Shown here one piece after another: positions 61,301 to 64,000 of a DNA stretch of 64,000 nt; positions within the stretch are counted from its first letter, which is position 1; the number at the start of each line of letters is the position of its first letter. The notes beneath the pieces were generated by a model. That model had not been told where the DNA came from and made no database searches. It saw nothing but the letters and a program-made list of their open reading frames with translations. A program made the translations under genes and the position numbers. Source of the stretch: Nautilus pompilius (taxonomy: Eukaryota > Mollusca > Cephalopoda > Nautilida > Nautilidae); assembly GCA_018389105.1 (NCBI GenBank), contig JACATO010000091.1:124001-188000 (forward strand), in the 5' to 3' direction.

Positions 61301-61391
61301 CACATGGCAAGGGCTGAGATGGTATCGCCCGACTTGTGTAGCCAACCACAGCTCTGAGGTACATACGAGAGTTTCAGCATGTTGATCATAT
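40772..61391 (-). CDS. PPWD1: PPWD1: WD40-repeat peptidyl-prolyl isomerase, 5' partial (thirteen exons)
   Basis: PPWD1 is a nuclear cyclophilin found in the spliceosomal C complex: N-terminal WD40 repeats are followed by a C-terminal prolyl isomerase domain. Exons in coding order: 61304-61391, 59609-59714, 58526-58669, 57781-57854, 54292-54372, 52965-53058, 52241-52294, 50798-51041, 49359-49425, 45108-45190, 44744-44856, 44383-44534 and 40772-40920. All have GT/AG borders, and phases match throughout except in two exons noted separately. Diagnostic strings are [74 protein letters not shown] and [15 protein letters not shown]. Cyclophilin active-site residues are visible as HRIIKGF (Arg, Phe), Q in MVQTGDP, and [17 protein letters not shown]. 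About 165 N-terminal residues (first WD repeats, start codon) lie beyond 64000. Apparent one-base losses at about 57800 and 40880 break the frame; sequence error is the simplest cause. Confidence 0.9.
40921..42565. other. PPWD1 intron, nothing recognised
   Basis: An (AAC)n-like patch occurs at 40929-40955. No transposon signature was seen. Confidence 0.35.
42570..43830 (+). mobile_element. mariner element relic, full length
   Basis: Inverted ends AGGTCGTTACAAAAGTTTTG lie at both sides, with TA outside (42568-42569 and 43831-43832). Plus-strand pieces in order give a mariner transposase: [57 protein letters not shown] and [15 protein letters not shown]. The last Asp block (YSPDLSPTD, third catalytic Asp) is intact; the second (usually LLHDNARPH) reads LLHDKTMV. 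There are many stops and shifts, so it is inactive. At 1261 bp it is of normal mariner length. It sits in the last PPWD1 intron, antisense to the gene. Confidence 0.88.
43953..44005. repeat. (AC)n then (GA)n microsatellite
   Basis: Two adjoining dinucleotide runs downstream of the mariner relic. Confidence 0.85.
44383..44534 (-). CDS. PPWD1: PPWD1 exon (cyclophilin core)
   Basis: [20 protein letters not shown] and [20 protein letters not shown], nearly invariant cyclophilin strings. Donor GTGAGT. Confidence 0.95.
44744..44856 (-). CDS. PPWD1: PPWD1 exon (cyclophilin active site)
   Basis: [20 protein letters not shown] and [15 protein letters not shown] carry the catalytic Arg and substrate-contacting Phe and Gln. 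Confidence 0.94.
45108..45190 (-). CDS. PPWD1: PPWD1 exon (start of cyclophilin domain)
   Basis: It contains [20 protein letters not shown], matching human SAIIHTSMGDIHTKLFPVE. Donor GTAAGT. Confidence 0.92.
46221..49135 (-). mobile_element. Tigger (pogo) element relic, full length
   Basis: Ends CAGTAACACCTCGGTTAGCGCT (left, first 20 bases considered) and, reversed from the right, CAGTAATACCCCGTTTAGCGCT agree closely; TA follows the right end and CA precedes the left. Minus-strand transposase pieces in order: [17 protein letters not shown] (DNA-binding start, about 48550), [15 protein letters not shown] region (about 48050), [15 protein letters not shown] (second catalytic Asp, about 47730), [20 protein letters not shown] (third, about 47640) and the C-terminal part 47527-47102. 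It is broken by several stops and shifts. At 2.9 kb it is complete in length, unlike the copy at 10.2 kb, and its end sequence differs from that one. It lies in a PPWD1 intron. Confidence 0.88.
49212..49310. repeat. (TAA)n microsatellite
   Basis: About 99 bp of ATA/TAA trinucleotides with one G interruption near 49231. It gives rise to poly-Ile and poly-Leu frames that are not genes. Confidence 0.95.
49359..49425 (-). CDS. PPWD1: PPWD1 exon (linker)
   Basis: [20 protein letters not shown] then TQ, matching human [19 protein letters not shown]. Donor GTAAGC. A long (TAA)n array lies 49 bp downstream in the intron. Confidence 0.92.
49430..50790. other. PPWD1 intron, nothing recognised
   Basis: AT-rich intron DNA. 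Confidence 0.4.
50798..51041 (-). CDS. PPWD1: PPWD1 exon (last WD repeat region)
   Basis: 244 bp, including [30 protein letters not shown] and [18 protein letters not shown]. Acceptor CCCCTCAG and donor GTGAGA. Confidence 0.93.
51091..51110. repeat. Short (TAA)n microsatellite
   Basis: Seven or so units in a PPWD1 intron. Confidence 0.85.
51407..51715. repeat. Inverted repeat pair, possible MITE
   Basis: GTGGATTCTCCATG at about 51408 recurs inverted as CATGGAGAATCCAC at about 51700. A partial third copy (GTGGAGAATCC) lies at about 51498. No target duplication was identified. Confidence 0.35.
52241..52294 (-). CDS. PPWD1: PPWD1 small exon
   Basis: 54 bp: [18 protein letters not shown], matching human VFDETGHFVLYGTMLGIK. 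Phases fit on both sides. Confidence 0.88.
52965..53058 (-). CDS. PPWD1: PPWD1 exon
   Basis: It contains [20 protein letters not shown], the conserved linker following the first WD repeats. It ends with one base of the next codon; donor GTGAGT. Confidence 0.93.
53065..54285. other. PPWD1 intron, nothing recognised
   Basis: No repeats or domains recognised. Confidence 0.4.
54292..54372 (-). CDS. PPWD1: PPWD1 exon
   Basis: 27 codons, phase 0: [20 protein letters not shown] and QFSTLQQ. Donor GTGAAA. Confidence 0.92.
54448..54508. repeat. (TG)n microsatellite, imperfect
   Basis: TG run with GAGAGTG interruptions, 76 bp upstream of a PPWD1 exon on the minus strand. Confidence 0.9.
54520..57770. 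other. PPWD1 intron, nothing firmly recognised
   Basis: Moderately long open frames at 54554-54982 (+), 56376-56708 (-) and 56502-56924 (+) show no known domain. A 9-bp perfect hairpin lies at 55149-55169. Confidence 0.35.
57781..57854 (-). CDS. PPWD1: PPWD1 exon with one-base frame loss
   Basis: It enters in phase 0 as [19 protein letters not shown] and exits at a good donor (GTAAGT) after MAMDRK in another frame. It is 74 bp where 75 would keep frame; the next exon starts VRIFRF in phase 0. Read as given, translation hits a stop early in the next exon. The lost base lies around GCCACATGG. Confidence 0.85.
58526..58669 (-). CDS. PPWD1: PPWD1 exon (WD40 region)
   Basis: 48 codons, phase 0. 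It contains [20 protein letters not shown] and [12 protein letters not shown], near-identical to the human segment. Confidence 0.92.
59233..59440 (-). mobile_element. Possible tRNA-derived SINE
   Basis: The minus strand has GGTTCGAATCC (a perfect RNA polymerase III B box) at about 59381-59391, with a possible A-box-like GTGGGCTACCAAACGGG upstream. The flanking sequence does not pair as a tRNA acceptor or T stem, so it is not a functional tRNA gene. The tail downstream to about 59233 is of unknown type. Confidence 0.3.
59609..59714 (-). CDS. PPWD1: PPWD1 exon (WD40 region)
   Basis: It enters in phase (AT|A). It encodes [20 protein letters not shown] and [15 protein letters not shown], matching human [20 protein letters not shown]. 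Donor GTAAGA. Confidence 0.9.
59720..61295. other. PPWD1 intron, nothing recognised
   Basis: No domain or element found. Confidence 0.4.
61304..61391 (-). CDS. PPWD1: PPWD1 exon (WD40 region)
   Basis: Acceptor TTTTGCAG, then (G)AT ATG ATC..., giving [20 protein letters not shown]. Donor GTGAGT. This is the most upstream exon in the window. Confidence 0.9.
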
Positions 61392-61394
61392 CTG

Positions 61395-64000
61395 CAAAAT
61401 GACAGTTACCTCGCTCGTTTATAAGCTGCTGTGCAGAACAGTAATAAACAATCAGAAACGTACATTTTGGCAAATGCAAGGCATACGACAAGAGAGTACT
61501 TGGTAATTTTAACCTTTCTCCCCTATACAAAATTGCAGCTTATTTATAAAACAACGTTTTAAAAATATGTTTGCATAGCAGTTAAGTATGAAAAAGTTAA
61601 CGTTTTAAAAATGATCTTTATCTTTGTTACTAAGCCCATGATAAGGCAATATGTTATATAAAAAAGAGTAAGTGAAAGAGACAGATTACCTAAAGCAGAC
61701 TTTTTCAAACAATAAATTAATAATTAATATACCTAATCATGTTTAAAGTAATATTTGTATTTTTTAATTGCTGCACTCTGCATCTCATCTGAGGATGAAG
61801 ACAAAAAGAATAGAATAATAAAACTAACTTCACAAACACACACATTATGTAATTTACATGTCAGGTGGTTCCTTCCACAATGTGTTTGAATTCTGAGTGA
61901 ACCTATTCTCAAATCATTTATAAACCAGTAACCTCAATTTTACCACAAATTAAAGCATGAAAAATAGAGGAAAACGTGTAACAATTAGCATGCATCCAAA
62001 ATATGCATGTACGAAACTTTATAAAACCATTTTTTAGTCAGAGATTCAATTCACCTTGAGCAGTGATAACTGTGACAGTTTTTCCATTTGTAAATTTTTT
62101 AAAATAGAAAAACAATAACAAAATATAGAAAAAATAAAAACAAAAAATTCTGCAGCTTTCAACAAATATAAGCATTTAGGAAAAAGGTAAGGGAACAACA
62201 AAAATCAATCAAGTAAAGAAAACACAGTAACAGTATAAGGGGCAGACTCTAGAATGAACCCTGCAGAACATGTAGCCGTCATGTTGATGGTGTAAAATGG
62301 TATTTAAACTCTAAAAAGACAAACCAAATAAAGTAGACAAGCAGAGAACTACACTGGAAACAATAAATGTGATCTCACCAATGAAAATGAAAATGAAACA
62401 AATATTTTCATCGAAAAAAACCCAAAAGTCTTGCATGACAAAACAGCCAAAGTAAACTATGGAACATGTTTTGTTCTGAAAGTCATAAGCCAGCATACAT
62501 TTATATTATTTACATGTAAGTATTGCCGCTGACATTTTGTCCTCTGTGTATAGGTTTCACAGCTGTCTGTATACCTGCAAACGGAACAGCTTCTCTCCGA
62601 GATTGAATAGCACCTGAGAAGATGCAGATTTCTGGTTATGGGGCTATCTGAAAGCATCACCAGACTGTCCACGGATGGCCGCTGATCCTAAGACCGCCGC
62701 CTTCAGCAGCACACTATGGCCATCCACAACAGTCATTTGTACACAGTTATCGATAATGACGGCAGGCATTGTGAACAGTGACCGTAAAGAGTCAAACCAG
62801 TTCAGCAAAATGTTAATACAATTTTATTTCAATAAAGTGGCATTCCTAACTTTCTTTTAGCCATTCTCTCTTACAGTCATACTCCAATTTCAGGAGAGAC
62901 TTACTTTTAAAATTGTCTGTGGCCATTTTCGGCGTGAAATCATGTAGCATAAGTGTCAAAATCTGCAAACTCTGGGAATGCATTCTCATCACACACACAC
63001 ACCCCTCTGTGAATGCTCACTCTGTTAATGGTATGTGTGTGGGGAGATATCCACAGGAGAAAGTAACTTCACGGTCACCTGGTAAATGTCTAACTACAGG
63101 TGTACGCGCACAGATTATTTATGATGTATTTCGTTGTTGAGTTCACAGTTATGGCTGCCAGTGTAGGTATCAATATACAAAGGGGGAGAGACTCGTAGAC
63201 TACAGATACAAAGGTGACACAAGAACGGATATTTGCCATATATGCACCAGGTGAACTTTTGCACCACTGAGCACGCACAATATAAACTCTCCCATTAAAC
63301 AGTGCATCAGCCTGAATGAGAGCACGAAGATTAAATAGCTTACAAAAAAAACAGAACAATTGCACCTAAATTTAAAACAAACAAAACACTCACATATCAC
63401 TCGTTTTCATGTTAACTCTAACTCTTCCCCCCCCCCCATCACTGACTTGCTTTCTGACATCTTTCTATCTTGCTGCTAAGATGACATCTAACAAATGGCT
63501 GCCGTCTGCTGTTCTTCACATTAAAATAAAACTGTTCAGGTTTTTTATTTGAGGTGTTTAAAAATAAAATGTTCCGCCTTTTAGGAACACTGTGATGTGT
63601 AGGTGATTTCTGCACTGAGAGGGAATATTCACAGCAGCATCTCCAAAGTTTGAAGTCCTTGACAGTGGCCATGTAATTTATATATTTTTTTTTGGTAAAT
63701 GTGTATTTATCAACAAATAAAAGAGCCAACAAGTATTTGAAAATTTAAATATTAATCCTGTCTTCTTACTATGGCAATATCATAAACATAATACCTTAAA
63801 CGATGTAGATAACATAGCATGTCTGCCCAGCAGGGTAGCCAAAGTCCAGCCAGAAGCAGTTTCTCTCCCTAGCTCACCTGGCACAAACTTCCTCCATTAC
63901 TACTAATCAAAGGAGTTTAGCCGGTTCTTTCCTGGCTGGAGATACTGGAATCCAGTCCGCATGGCAGGGTTCCTGGGACACAATGTCAGTGCAGGTGCAG
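61395..64000. other. PPWD1 intron continuing beyond the window, nothing recognised
   Basis: I looked for the preceding PPWD1 exon (expected to end ...KVFDVVNF plus one G) and found none, so it is probably beyond 64000. A C-run lies at 63427-63437. Confidence 0.4.

Overview
The window is nuclear DNA of an animal, most likely a mollusc and probably a gastropod. The evidence is small phase-matched exons in long AT-rich introns, many microsatellites, many decayed DNA transposons, a secreted PAN plus C-type lectin gene, and a membrane-protein tail of a style I associate with gastropods. The species call is inference. No bacterial genes, CRISPR arrays, rRNA genes, functional tRNA genes, retroviruses or other capsid-bearing elements were recognised.

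Layout. (1) About 3.8-15.4 kb, minus strand: nine consecutive coding exons of the centrosomal coiled-coil gene CEP63. The start codon lies upstream (higher coordinates) and was not found. The C-terminus was not found and may lie beyond position 1. Its introns and flanks hold a Tc1-like relic, a short MITE, a FLYWCH/MULE relic, a hAT relic with end repeats, and an internally deleted Tigger/pogo copy. (2) About 15.8-31 kb: repeat-rich DNA without a recognisable host gene. It holds a 559-bp mariner deletion derivative, a relic of a repeated protein family with a GERFHQDI motif, a GC-rich block, two old Tc1-like relics, a nearly complete Tc1 element of a type known from fishes, and a 65-bp minisatellite of about 15 copies. 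(3) 31.1-35.5 kb, plus strand: a secreted PAN/apple plus C-type lectin gene. A minus-strand single-pass membrane protein gene (35.9-36.7 kb) lies tail to tail with it. (4) 37-40.7 kb: mostly simple sequence. (5) 40.8-61.4 kb, minus strand: thirteen exons of PPWD1, a spliceosome-associated cyclophilin with WD40 repeats. Roughly the first 165 residues lie beyond position 64000. Its introns hold a mariner relic and a full-length but decayed Tigger element. Beyond 61.4 kb lies PPWD1 intron with nothing else recognised.

CEP63 (centriole duplication and centrosome) and PPWD1 (splicing) are unrelated conserved genes, and nothing here suggests joint regulation. The lectin and the membrane protein look like fast-evolving surface or immune-type genes. 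No undescribed system with clear supporting structure was found. The most notable observations are two independent one-base reading-frame breaks in otherwise well conserved PPWD1 exons, the fish-like Tc1 element, the GC-rich block, and the variety of DNA transposon families sharing 64 kb.
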